64,000 nucleotides of DNA from assembly GCF_004923315.1 (NCBI RefSeq), contig NZ_CP039647.1:496001-560000 (forward strand), read 5' to 3'. The position numbers and the translations under genes were made by a program. The notes beneath the pieces were generated by a model. That model ran no database searches, had not been told where the DNA came from, and saw only the letters and a program-made list of their open reading frames with translations. The stretch comes from Azospirillum sp. TSA2s (lineage in GTDB: Bacteria; Pseudomonadota; Alphaproteobacteria; Azospirillales; Azospirillaceae). This document shows, piece by piece, positions 44,562 through 52,582 of this stretch (its first letter is position 1; each line of letters begins with the position of its first letter).

Positions 44562-46215
44562 GCACGATCATCATCGCCATGGCGGCGGCCCCCGCCACCT
44601 CGCCGGCGTCGTCCATGTTCAGCACGGCGACCGAGGCCGGCTTGGTTTCCGGGGAATAGAGGAAGACCACCGCCGACACCGTGGTCATGGCGTTGACGAA
44701 GAAGTAGATGGCGATGTCGAGGATGGCCGGCAGGCACAAGGGTACCGTTACCCGCAGGAAGGTCGACCACACCGGCACCTTCAGACTGGCCGACACCGCT
44801 TCGAATTCGGCATCCAGTTGCTTCAGGGCGGTGACGGCGGTCAGATGGCTGACGGTGTAGAAATGCGCCACCGTTGCCAGCACCAGGATCGACATGCCGT
44901 GGTAGAGCCAGCCCAGCGGGTTCCACGGCGCGTTGAAGAAGAAGATGTAGGCCAGCCCCAGGACCATGCCAGGCACCGCCAGCGGCAGGATCGCCATCAG
45001 CCGGACCGTTCCCTTCATCGCCGCGCGTCCGGGTGCCCGCTCCACCAGCCAGGCGCCGGTGAAGACAATGGCGGTGCCGGCCAGCGCGGTCCAAAAGGCC
45101 AGGGTCAGGCTGTTGGCGTAGCTGCTCCAGCCTGCCGCGTCGAACTGGGCGAAGTCGTAGTTCGCCAGCGTCGGCGTCAGGTTATAGGGCCAGAAGGTGA
45201 CGATGGAGGCGAAGCCCGCCACACCGAGCAGGCCCAGCAGCAGGCCGCCGACCAGCGTGCAGAACAGCAAGGCCAGCCGGTCACCGACCGGGCTGACCCG
45301 CGGCTGGAACGGCACCGAGCGGGCGGACAGCAGCGCCATCTGCCGGCGCTGACCCACCCAGTCGGCGACGAAGGCCAGCACAGCCGGCAGAAGCAAGACG
45401 ATGCCGACCACCGCTCCCATGCCGAAATTCTGCAGGCCCACCACCTGCTTGTAGACGTCGGTCGCCAGCATGTTGGTGGAGCCGCCGATCACCTTGGGGA
45501 CGCCGAAATCGGTGACCACCAGCGTGAACACCACGAAGATCGCGGAGATCAGGCCATAGCGCACGCCGGGAAGGGTGATGGTGGCGAAGCGTTTCCAGGC
45601 GCCGGCGCCCAGCGCCTCCGCCGCCTCGTAGAGCCGGGCGTCGGAGGTCGACAGCGCCACGGTCAGGATCATCACCGCATGCGGGAAGGTGTAGAAGACC
45701 TCCCCCATCACGATGCCGATGGGGCCATAGATGCTCTCCCCCATCAGCAGGCCGCGCAGGATGCCCTTGTTGCCGAACAGATAGACGAGCGCGATGGCCG
45801 GCAGCAGCGACGGCGCCAGCAGCGGGATTTGCGCCAACAGCCGGAACAGCCCCTTGCCCGCCATATGGGTGCGGGTCAGGCAGAAGGCGTAGAGGAAGGC
45901 CAGCGCCACCGTGATGACTGTGGTCAGCAGCGACAGCGTCAGGGTGTTGGCCACCGACCGCACCAGCGTCGGCGCCTCCAGGAAGGCGGCGAAGTTGGCG
46001 AGGCCGACGAAAGCGCCGTCGCGGTCATAGACGCTGCGCAGGAAAACCGCACACAGCGGCAGCAGGACGAACAACGCCAGGAACAGCGCGATTCCGCCCA
46101 TTCCCAGCCCGAAAAGCCGACGTTCGCCCGGCTCCACCGGCCGGCCGGATTGGCGGCCGAATTGGCGAAGGGTGAAGAAGACCGGCTTTGCCGTCGCAGC
46201 TTTGACGAGGCTCAT
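44479..46215 (-). CDS. 2-aminoethylphosphonate ABC transporter permease (fused double permease)
   Basis: This is a 578-residue inner-membrane protein with two tandem binding-protein-dependent permease domains. Each carries the cytoplasmic coupling loop (EAAEALGAGAWKRFATITLPG in the first, AVSASLKVPVWSTFLRVTVPL in the second) and about six helices. Such fusions do the work of PhnU plus PhnV in one chain. It belongs with the ATPase and binding protein upstream, next to the phosphonate catabolic genes. Its ATG overlaps the ATPase stop (ATGA). Its 3' end overlaps the convergent LysR gene by 83 bases. Confidence 0.92.
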   Translation of the reverse strand: MSLVKAATAKPVFFTLRQFGRQSGRPVEPGERRLFGLGMGGIALFLALFVLLPLCAVFLRSVYDRDGAFVGLANFAAFLEAPTLVRSVANTLTLSLLTTVITVALAFLYAFCLTRTHMAGKGLFRLLAQIPLLAPSLLPAIALVYLFGNKGILRGLLMGESIYGPIGIVMGEVFYTFPHAVMILTVALSTSDARLYEAAEALGAGAWKRFATITLPGVRYGLISAIFVVFTLVVTDFGVPKVIGGSTNMLATDVYKQVVGLQNFGMGAVVGIVLLLPAVLAFVADWVGQRRQMALLSARSVPFQPRVSPVGDRLALLFCTLVGGLLLGLLGVAGFASIVTFWPYNLTPTLANYDFAQFDAAGWSSYANSLTLAFWTALAGTAIVFTGAWLVERAPGRAAMKGTVRLMAILPLAVPGMVLGLAYIFFFNAPWNPLGWLYHGMSILVLATVAHFYTVSHLTAVTALKQLDAEFEAVSASLKVPVWSTFLRVTVPLCLPAILDIAIYFFVNAMTTVSAVVFLYSPETKPASVAVLNMDDAGEVAGAAAMAMMIVLTSAAVRALHALLSRALQARTQAWRRR

Positions 46216-47297
46216 CGCACGGCCTCGAACACGCGCAGCCGCTCGCGCGGCAGGGTCACCGCCAGCCGGCGGCCGGACTCCAGCGACATGTCGCGGACCA
46301 AATTGGCCGACAGGTCGGCGGTGACGCGGGCCTCGCCCAACCCGTCGGCGGCCAGCCGGGCGCGGTGGAAGGGGCCGAGGAATTCCAGGCTTTCGATCAC
46401 CGCCTCCAGCGTGTTGGCGCCGCCGGCTGCGCGCACCTGCACGTCCTCCGGCCGCAGGCAGACGGTGACGGCGGCACCGGGGGCTGCAGACGCCAGATCG
46501 TCGCCGTCGCACTCGAAGCCGCACTCGAAAGCATGGTCGCCCAGCCGCACCCGCCCCGGCGCCTCCAGCACGCCGGGCAAGAAGTTCATCGCTCCGACGA
46601 AATCGGCGACGAAGGGGCTGGCCGGCCGGCGATAGACCTCGTCGGGCGCGCCGACCTGTTCGATCACGCCGTTGTTCATCACGACGATGCGGTCGGCCAT
46701 GGTCAGTGCCTCCTCCTGGTCGTGGGTGACCATGATGGTGGTGATGCCCAGCCGGCGGTGCAGCTCGCGGATCTGGCGCCGCAGGTGCAGCCGCACCCGC
46801 GCGTCCAGGGCCGACAACGGCTCGTCCAGCAGAAGCAGGCCGGGGGAAGGCGCCAGCGCGCGGGCCAACGCCACCCGCTGCTGCTGGCCGCCTGAAAGCT
46901 GCGCCGGGTATTTCGGTCCGGCGTCGGGCAGGCCGACCAGTGCCAGCAGTTCTTCCACCCGCGCCCGTTCGGCGGCCCGGCCCAGCTTCAGGCCGTAGGC
47001 GACATTCCTGTGCACGGTCAGGTTCGGGAACAGCGCATAGGACTGGAAGACGATGCCGTAATCGCGCGCCGACGGCGGCAGGCGCGACACGTCGCGGTCG
47101 CCCAGCCACACCGCTCCGCCGCTCTGCGGGTCGAGCCCGGCGATCACCCGCAAAAGCGTGGTCTTGCCACAGCCGGACGGCCCGAGGAAGCAGATGAACT
47201 CGCCGCGCCGGATGTCGAGCGATACGCCCTTCAACGCGGTAAAGGTCCCGAAATTCTTGACGATGGAGTCCAGGCGGAGAAGGGGCTCGGCGGTCAT
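46212..47297 (-). CDS. 2-aminoethylphosphonate ABC transporter ATPase
   Basis: This is a 361-residue ABC ATPase: Walker A GPSGCGKTT (near residue 39), signature LSGGQQQR, Walker B LLLLDEPLSALD and switch His in VTHDQEEAL. A C-terminal TOBE-type regulatory domain follows (VCLRPEDVQV). This is the FbpC/PotA class used for iron, polyamine and aminoethylphosphonate importers; neighbours point to the last. The ATG at 47297 fits the family N-terminus. A hairpin separates it from the binding-protein gene. Confidence 0.92.
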   Translation of the reverse strand: MTAEPLLRLDSIVKNFGTFTALKGVSLDIRRGEFICFLGPSGCGKTTLLRVIAGLDPQSGGAVWLGDRDVSRLPPSARDYGIVFQSYALFPNLTVHRNVAYGLKLGRAAERARVEELLALVGLPDAGPKYPAQLSGGQQQRVALARALAPSPGLLLLDEPLSALDARVRLHLRRQIRELHRRLGITTIMVTHDQEEALTMADRIVVMNNGVIEQVGAPDEVYRRPASPFVADFVGAMNFLPGVLEAPGRVRLGDHAFECGFECDGDDLASAAPGAAVTVCLRPEDVQVRAAGGANTLEAVIESLEFLGPFHRARLAADGLGEARVTADLSANLVRDMSLESGRRLAVTLPRERLRVFEAVR

Positions 47298-47328
47298 TGG
47301 CGGACTGTCCCGGCGGAAAACGGAAAGA

Positions 47329-47357
47329 ACGGGCGGGCACCCGCGGCACCCGCCCGT
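47329..47357 (-). terminator. Intra-operon stem-loop after the binding-protein gene
   Basis: A 9-base perfect stem (ACGGGCGGG with CCCGCCCGT) around an 11-base loop lies between the binding-protein and ATPase genes. In the direction of transcription it is followed by a T-rich run. Such structures after binding-protein genes partly terminate transcription or shield the upstream mRNA, giving excess binding protein. Confidence 0.6.
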
Positions 47358-47383
47358 CGGCTCGACCAGGTTTTTCCCTGGCC

Positions 47384-48424
47384 TCAGCTCTTCGGTTCGG
47401 ATTTGGCGCCGTAGCGCTTTTCCCAATCCGCCAGGATGCGGTCGCGGTTGGCGGCGGCCCAGGCGAAGTCGTTGGTCTTGATCATCGCCGCCTCCGCGTT
47501 CTTTGGATAGTTCGGCGTTTCCTTGGTCACGCCGGGATGGGCGGTGACCTGATAGAAGTTCACATATTCCTCGTTCGCCTTGCGGCTCGCCGCCCAGTCG
47601 GCGAGCGCCTTGGCGGCCTCGGCCTTTTGGGTGCCCTTGACGATGGCCGTCGCCTCCATCTCCCAACCCACGCCTTCGGAGGCCAGGATCACGTCGATCG
47701 GCGCGCCCTTGGTCTTCTGCTGGGCGCCGGTGTATTCGATGGAGATGCCGATCGGGTATTCGCCGGACGCCGCCATCTTGCAGGGCTTGGACCCCGAATG
47801 GGTGTAGAGCGCGACGTTGTCGTTCAGCTTGTCCATGTAGGACCAGCCCTTGTCCGCCCCCATGGTCTGCAGCCAGCCGGACACAGCCAGGAAGCCGGTG
47901 CCCGAGGAGGCCGGGTTCGGCATGACGATCTGGCCCTTGTATTCCGGCTTCAGCAGGTCGGCCCAGGAGGTCGGCTTCGGCAGCTTCTTCTTCTCGGCCT
48001 CGACCGTGTTGAAGCAGATCGCCGCCATCCAGGCATCCATCCCGACCCAGGCCGGCGGGGTCTTGGCGTCGCGGAAGCTCGGCTTGAGCGCCTCGGCTCC
48101 CTTGGGCTGGTAGGGCATCAGCATGCCCTGGGCGTCCAGGATCATCAGGCTTGAGGCGGCGAGGCCCCACACCACGTCGGCCTTGGGATTGTCCTTCTCG
48201 GCCAGCAGCTTGGCGGTGACGACGCCGGTGGAATCGCGCACCCATTCGATCTCGATGCCGGGGTTGTCGGCCTCGAACGCCTTCTTGTAGGGGGCGAGCT
48301 GTTCGTTCTCCAGCGCGGTGTAGACGGTCAGGCGGGTGGCTGCCCCGGCTTCAGCGGCGGATGCGACGGCGGCCAGCAGCGCAAGCGCACAAGTCCCAAG
48401 CAGAGTGGTGCGGCGGATCATCAT
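47384..48424 (-). CDS. 2-aminoethylphosphonate periplasmic binding protein
   Basis: This is a 346-residue extracellular solute-binding protein. A signal peptide (MMIRRTTLLGTCALALLAAVASA) precedes the mature start near TRLTVYTALENEQL. The blocks WVRDSTGVVTAKLLAEK, DVVWGLAASSL and MPNPASSGTGFLAVS are typical of the iron/thiamine/phosphonate binding-protein class, and the operon specifies aminoethylphosphonate. The ATG pair at 48424/48421 follows a GGGAG site; spacing slightly favours the second. It is the first gene of the leftward importer operon. Confidence 0.9.
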   Translation of the reverse strand: MMIRRTTLLGTCALALLAAVASAAEAGAATRLTVYTALENEQLAPYKKAFEADNPGIEIEWVRDSTGVVTAKLLAEKDNPKADVVWGLAASSLMILDAQGMLMPYQPKGAEALKPSFRDAKTPPAWVGMDAWMAAICFNTVEAEKKKLPKPTSWADLLKPEYKGQIVMPNPASSGTGFLAVSGWLQTMGADKGWSYMDKLNDNVALYTHSGSKPCKMAASGEYPIGISIEYTGAQQKTKGAPIDVILASEGVGWEMEATAIVKGTQKAEAAKALADWAASRKANEEYVNFYQVTAHPGVTKETPNYPKNAEAAMIKTNDFAWAAANRDRILADWEKRYGAKSEPKS

Positions 48425-48688
48425 GGAGCTCCCGTGGTCGAATGGGCGGAGTTTAGAGACGTCCTGGAGTGGCGTGTTTGCCGCGGGAGCGGCAGTTGCA
48501 CGCCGCCCCGTTACAGGAAGCCTCTCTACGCCCAAGCGCCCGTTCACTCCCGTTAAGCTTTGGTGACGCCGGGGTGGGAATGTCCTCGCCTCACCGGCGA
48601 TCGCGTTGCAAAGGCGGCCGGATCTCCGCGCCGACCGTCAAGCTTTGCAACGGAACCGGTCTTCATCGTGTCCTCCCTGCGGCGTTTC
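48425..48688. other. Intergenic region with 10-bp inverted repeat
   Basis: This gap holds the promoter of the phosphonate importer operon and the 3' flank of the copper-protein operon. A 10-base perfect inverted repeat (CGTTGCAAAG at 48604-48613, CTTTGCAACG at 48643-48652) with a 29-base loop lies 36 bases beyond the copper-protein stop and may terminate that operon. No other feature is seen. Confidence 0.45.
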
Positions 48689-49201
48689 TCATGGGGTAAT
48701 GCGGACGGTCTTGCGGCGGATGATCTCCTCCGGCGCGGGGACCAGACGGCGCGCCGGCTCCGGCAGCGTCGCGTCGGAGACGCTCCCCCGTGGGCGTCCG
48801 ACGACGATGCGGCCGACCATGCCGGCCTCCTCGTGCGGGACGCAGAAATAGTCGTAGACACCCGGTGCGGTGAGGCTCAGCTCGAAACTCTGCTCCGGCA
48901 GCAAGTAGTCGGAGTTCCACGGCGCGGCTCCTTTGGGGATGCGCAGCGGGTGTCCTTCGTTCGCCGGGTGATAGGCGGTGCTGGTGTGCGAATTGCCGGG
49001 ATCCGTGTTGATCCAGCGCAGCGTCTGCCCGGGTTCCACCAACACCCCGATCGGATCGAACCACACCTTGGAGCCGTCGGCATTGCCGCGCATGCGGATC
49101 TCCACCACCGATGCCGCGGGCGTCGTGACCGGCAGCCCGACCAGCGCGAGGCCGGCGGCCCAGCCGCCGGCCCGCAGCAGCGTGCGTCGCACCAGCATCA
49201 T
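48689..49201 (-). CDS. Periplasmic blue-copper (cupredoxin) protein
   Basis: This is a 170-residue protein with a Tat-like N-terminus (VRRTLLR followed by a hydrophobic stretch). The cupredoxin fold is shown by the type 1 copper ligands: His in GNSHTSTAYH and the Cys-His-Met cluster in YDYFCVPHEEAGM. WFDPIGVLVEPGQTLRWIN is the typical first sheet. It is probably a soluble periplasmic electron carrier of the pseudoazurin/plastocyanin kind. It is three bases downstream of a His-rich secreted protein, in an operon led by an ECF sigma factor. The redox partner is not in the window. Confidence 0.88.
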   Translation of the reverse strand: MMLVRRTLLRAGGWAAGLALVGLPVTTPAASVVEIRMRGNADGSKVWFDPIGVLVEPGQTLRWINTDPGNSHTSTAYHPANEGHPLRIPKGAAPWNSDYLLPEQSFELSLTAPGVYDYFCVPHEEAGMVGRIVVGRPRGSVSDATLPEPARRLVPAPEEIIRRKTVRITP

Positions 49202-49203
49202 GA

Positions 49204-49617
49204 CTACTTCGCCACGCGTGCCTCGTCGGCCTTGGACACGTGCCAGAGGACGACGTGGTAGTGCGGCTTTTCCACACCGGGATGGCCCGCGTTGTAGTAC
49301 ATGTCGACGTGATCGACGGTCCCGCCGGCGGTCTTCAGGTTGTCGAACTTCTTCTGCCCCTGTATGTCCTCGATCGGGATCATGTAGATCGTGCTGGCGA
49401 GCCGGCTGTCGTGGTCGTAGGCCAGGAAGGGGCCGGCCGGCAGCGTCTTCGGGTCGACGTAGAGCGTGCCCATGCCCGGCAGGAAGTCGGGCAGCTTCAC
49501 CAATTCGCTGACCTTCTTGTAAGCGCCGCCAGGCGGTGCCTTCTCCACGCTCTGCGCCTGCACGGGGACGGCGGCCAGGGCGAGCGCGCTGGCGGTCAGG
49601 ACGGTGCGAATCAACAT
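49204..49617 (-). CDS. His-rich secreted protein, function unknown
   Basis: This is a 137-residue protein with a clear signal peptide (cleavage after VQA, residue 21). The mature part contains PGMGTLYVDPKTLPAGPFLAYD, typical of small periplasmic proteins of the DUF5602 kind (tentative). It ends in a cluster of histidines (DHVDMYYNAGHPGVEKPHYHVVLWHV) that could bind metal. Its place between an ECF sigma factor and a copper protein suggests a part in copper handling or redox stress. No catalytic function can be named. Confidence 0.7.
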   Translation of the reverse strand: MLIRTVLTASALALAAVPVQAQSVEKAPPGGAYKKVSELVKLPDFLPGMGTLYVDPKTLPAGPFLAYDHDSRLASTIYMIPIEDIQGQKKFDNLKTAGGTVDHVDMYYNAGHPGVEKPHYHVVLWHVSKADEARVAK

Positions 49618-49660
49618 GATGTCCTCCCTTGGGTGGTTCGGTCCGATCGTGGACCACGGG

Positions 49661-50389
49661 TCAGTCCGGGTCGGGCGGCGGGTCCCGCCGTAGGCTGTGG
49701 CCGAGCCGGTCGAGAACCCGTTCGGCGATGCGGGCGCAGCGCTCGCCGGCGAACGGGAACACGCCGCCGAGATCGGGTGAGAGTTCCCGCCGCAGGCTTT
49801 GGCCGAGCAGGCCGCGTGCCCGATGCAGGCGCGTCTTGACGGTGTCCGGCGGAATGCCGAGGCAGGATGCCGTTTCCTCGACGCTCAACTGCTCAATCTC
49901 GCGCAGCATGAAGACCGTACGGAACGCATCCGGCAGCGCGTCGATAGCGCGCTCAAGCAGACGCCGCGTCTCGGCGCGGGCGGCGTCCTCCTCAGGGGTC
50001 GTGGGGGGCGGCTGGGCGCCCGGGAAGGGGATCACCTTGGCGCCCGGGAACGCACCGTCAGGTCCGTCCTCTCCGTCCAATCCGGTCATGGGGCGTCTCT
50101 GCCGCCGCCGCCGCAGCGCCTCGTTGAGGACGATGCGGCCCAGCCAAGTGGACAGGCTGGAGGCGTCGCGGAACTGGTGGATGCGGGTGAAGGCAAGGAT
50201 CCAGGCGTCCTGCACCGCGTCCTCGGCCTCGGTGGAGTCGCGCAGCACGCTGCGCGCCATGCGGAAGAGCGTCTGGTTGTGCCGCTGCATCAGAATGCGA
50301 AAGGCGGCGGCGTCACCCAACCGGATGCACCCGGCGAGATCCGCGTCGGAAACCGCTGCACCCTGTCCGATCCGCCGTGCCTGGTCCAT
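49661..50389 (-). CDS. ECF-type RNA polymerase sigma factor
   Basis: This is a 242-residue sigma-70 family ECF factor. Region 2 is at about residues 20-90 (FRILMQRHNQTLFRMARSVL, DAEDAVQD-like TEAEDAVQDAWILAF, SSLSTWLGRIVLNEALRRRR). Region 4 is at 150-205 (LPDAFRTVFMLREIEQLSVEETA, then VKTRLHRARGLL). A 45-residue acidic/proline linker separates them. No anti-sigma factor is adjacent; instead a His-rich secreted protein and a cupredoxin follow (44-base gap). The 45-residue C-terminal tail may itself be regulatory. Confidence 0.92.
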   Translation of the reverse strand: MDQARRIGQGAAVSDADLAGCIRLGDAAAFRILMQRHNQTLFRMARSVLRDSTEAEDAVQDAWILAFTRIHQFRDASSLSTWLGRIVLNEALRRRRQRRPMTGLDGEDGPDGAFPGAKVIPFPGAQPPPTTPEEDAARAETRRLLERAIDALPDAFRTVFMLREIEQLSVEETASCLGIPPDTVKTRLHRARGLLGQSLRRELSPDLGGVFPFAGERCARIAERVLDRLGHSLRRDPPPDPD

Positions 50390-50592
50390 GCCCTCGCTCC
50401 TCGTGTTCGTGGCTTTGATGCTGGATGTGGGGATCAGGTTCCCGCGCAGAAGGAGTAATCATTTCGCCGTAGGCGCGGTGGGTGTGGAGGTGAGACGATG
50501 ACGGATGCCCGGCGCCCCTTCTGGACGGGCGGCAACACCGCACAATGATTGTAGGGCCTTAGTCTCTCACCGCCGACTGGAGGCCCCTTACC

Positions 50593-50676
50593 ATGCCGCT
50601 GGACCGCCGAATCCTACTGAAGGCGACTGCCGCGACCGGAGCCCTGGCCGCCAGACAACTGCCCGCCCTCTTCGCC
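50593..50676 (+). pseudogene. Tat signal-peptide fragment
   Basis: An ATG opens a 28-codon segment (DRRILLKATAATGALAARQL) that looks like the twin-arginine signal of an exported enzyme or binding protein. The reading then runs straight into antisense IS5 sequence and ends at 50796. The original gene appears to have been cut by an insertion and lost. Confidence 0.5.
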
Positions 50677-50810
50677 CCGCCCGGTCCGCACAGCTTCAGC
50701 CCCGTGCTGTCGACCAACAGGTGCATGGGGTGGCCGCTCAAGCGTGGTGCTGACGGCAACATCACCGTTCGGACGCGGCGGGCGGTGGTGGAGTGATCGG
50801 GCACCGGCAA
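50677..50810 (-). pseudogene. IS5-family transposase fragment
   Basis: On the minus strand the frame reads RVRTVMLPSAPRLSGHPMHLLVDSTGLKLCGPG, the block just before the first DDE aspartate region of IS5-group transposases; LVDSTGLK is highly typical. Similarity stops abruptly after CGPG, where the Tat-signal fragment begins. Only about 45 codons survive. Confidence 0.7.
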
Positions 50811-51108
50811 CTCTTGATGAACAATGGGCAGCTACAACCGTGACTGCAGACGATGCCTTTGCCGTGTCAACGCCGCTGGAGGCTGTCCGTGTCGCGCTCG
50901 GCGCTCCGAAGGACCGCCAGGGTCTGCGCGAGGCATTGCGGCAAGTGGCCGACCTTCTGGCCGAAGCACCTGCCATGTCTTCCATGATTGTATGAATTCC
51001 GTCGGCACATTGCATGCATTTTGGTTGACATTGCAGGCATCATCGGAGCATACGATCGCGCATTGCATGCAGGCATTGCTTGCCATAGCCTCCCGAAGGA
51101 ACACGCGA
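50811..51108. other. Unassigned sequence before the DUF983 remnant
   Basis: From about 50840 a plus-strand frame gives protein-like sequence (TADDAFAVSTPLEAVRVALG...) to a stop at 50995, but it has no clear start and no family I recognise; it may be another gene remnant. An 11-base direct repeat CATTGCATGCA occurs at 51008-51018 and 51061-51071, with a TTGACA hexamer at 51025-51030, plausibly the old promoter of the DUF983 gene. Confidence 0.35.
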
Positions 51109-51417
51109 TGTCATCCGAACAGGAGTGGCCGCCTCTTCCCCCTCTCGGCGCCGGCCTGCGTGGTCACTGCCCACGCTGCAGCCAGGGTCATCTGGTCAGT
51201 GGCGTTTTGAAGCTGCGGTCCCACTGCGAGCTCTGTGGTCTGGACCATTCATGCGCCGTTCCTGGTGCTGACCTGTATTCCGCACTTGCGGCCGTTGAAG
51301 GGTTGGCTGGTGGCCCGCGAGTACTTCTACAAGGCCGAGGAAGCCCGTTTCGGTACGGCCGCGCCAACCCAGCCGCTTGCGGCCCCTTCCGCAGATAAAG
51401 ACTCGCGCTCGACCTGA
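51109..51417 (+). pseudogene. DUF983 membrane-protein gene, internally deleted
   Basis: An ATG with a good AAGGA site starts a DUF983 N-terminus: LGAGLRGHCPRCSQGHLVSGVLKLRSHCELCGLDHS, with both CxxC pairs of the zinc ribbon. The membrane helices that should follow are missing. A second frame (from about 51247) gives the family C-terminus (FLVLTCIPHLRPLKGWLVAREYFYKAEEARFG) to a stop at 51417. The simplest reading is one internal deletion that removed the helices and shifted the frame. Confidence 0.75.
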
Positions 51418-51470
51418 CTGCCGTCAGGTTCCCCGACGACAGATAGTGTCATAACTTGGAGATGTTCAAA

Positions 51471-51611
51471 ATGTATGATTGGTTCCCCTTAGTCTTCTTT
51501 CCATTCAAGATTATTGTGTTAGGCACGGGCATGTTCTTCGCCATCAAGTGGCATCACGATCAAGCGAAGAAGGAGCGAGCGAAGAAGAATAACGAAACCA
51601 GCAGACCGTAA
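51471..51611 (+). CDS. 46-residue single-pass membrane protein
   Basis: This is a short, AT-rich gene: MYDWFPLVFFPFKIIVLGTG then MFFAIKWHHDQAKKERAKKN. It has one hydrophobic helix (about residues 5-28) followed by a charged, basic cytoplasmic-type tail. A GGAG site lies nine bases before the ATG at 51471; the in-frame ATG at 51462 would sit on the ribosome site and is less likely. It is intact in the middle of several broken genes. The family is not recognised; the composition differs from its GC-rich neighbours. Confidence 0.6.
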   Translation: MYDWFPLVFFPFKIIVLGTGMFFAIKWHHDQAKKERAKKNNETSRP

Positions 51612-51886
51612 GTGAGCGCGGCGTGGTCGTGTCGCTGGTCCACGCGCAGGACGGCATCGCCACCGGGATCTCGCTGGTGGCGTCCACCAGTGGGGTCTCG
51701 CTGCTGCCTGCCTATGTGGATCCCTTGCTGCCGCGCTCGCTGGTCAGCCGGCCGCTTACCGGCAACGCGCCTGTGATCGAGATCGCCGCAGGCTATCGAG
51801 CGGACAATCCCTCGCCCATCCTGCAGGTCTTCCTGAAGAGCATCGACCAGCTCATCACGTCGAGAGCAAAATTGCCGATCGCTTAG
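51612..51886 (+). pseudogene. C-terminal remnant of a LysR-family regulator
   Basis: The frame reads IATGISLVASTSGVSLLPAYV, then IEIAAGYRADNPSPILQVFLKSI, the end of a LysR effector domain (the GVSLLP and DNPSPILQVFL blocks are typical). The DNA-binding half is absent and the sequence begins next to the stop of the small membrane-protein gene. Only about 90 codons remain, and an IS5-type end relic lies 57 bases downstream. Confidence 0.75.
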
Positions 51887-51942
51887 CCGGCAAAACTTTT
51901 CAGGCGTGAACGTGACCCTGCGGGCGGCGGGCACGAGGATAA

Positions 51943-52063
51943 GAGCGTGTTTGTAGACGTCATGCGCTGATGGCGTGGGGAGCGAGCCGCTCGAGGCGCC
52001 ATGCGAGGATTGAGACGAAGGCGATCTCGATGAAAGCGACAAGGGGCTCGGCCATCCGCTCGA
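51943..52063 (-). mobile_element. Left IS5-type end relic (inverted copy of 63140-63255)
   Basis: About 120 bases match the reverse complement of the right-hand relic at roughly 90 percent by eye, with the first 28 bases (from GAGCGTGTTTGTAGACGT) identical. They encode, on the minus strand, the last residues of an IS5-type transposase plus the element's terminal repeat. The element end faces left, away from the catabolic island. Homology stops near 52063. Confidence 0.75.
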
Positions 52064-52098
52064 TTCCCGTCGTTCTGGTGGCCTTTAGACCCAAGCGA

Positions 52099-52281
52099 TC
52101 ATCCGCTTTCAGGCCGTCCAGATTTCATTGGCTCGGCTGGATCTGTGGGCGGGGTTCCGCGGCCGGTTGTTTTGGCAGGCTCAGGTGGTTCGTCCTTCTC
52201 CTCTGGACGGCGGCCGAGGCAACTCCCATCAGGACGGGCGAACGGATCAAAGGCCGGACTTGGTGGACGGTGAACGGTCAT
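52099..52281 (-). CDS. Possible small proline-rich protein
   Basis: A 60-codon frame (start at 52281, preceded by GAGGG) encodes a hydrophilic product rich in Pro, Glu and Arg (FDPFARPDGSCLGRRPEEKDE). It has no recognised domain. GC-rich DNA makes such frames by chance, so this is weak. Confidence 0.25.
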   Translation of the reverse strand: MTVHRPPSPAFDPFARPDGSCLGRRPEEKDEPPEPAKTTGRGTPPTDPAEPMKSGRPESG

Positions 52282-52289
52282 CGTTGAAG

Positions 52290-52560
52290 AGCCCTCGCAT
52301 GTAAACAGAATTATAGTCACTCCGTGACGTGCTTTTCTACAAATAATTCACGGATTTATCCTATCATTCTTTGATCAACACCCTTAGCGTGTTAGTAGAG
52401 CTATGATATAGATCAGTAATTAAGCAGACGCCGCAGATGACTTGAATCGATGCTCGAGGATCTGTGCCCTCGCCTGATGCTGTGGGATCAATGGAGTGCA
52501 TTCAATGATTGACAGTATGGACCCGGTAAAACTCATCTCCTTAACGAATAAAATAACCGT
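52290..52560. other. AT-rich tract, no gene seen
   Basis: About 270 bases are far poorer in GC than the rest of the window, with several stop codons in every frame. It separates the left IS relic and the MucR/Ros remnant. It looks like old promoter or foreign DNA; no RNA structure was identified. Confidence 0.5.
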
Positions 52561-52582
52561 GTCCTCTCCGCGTGGATAGTCG

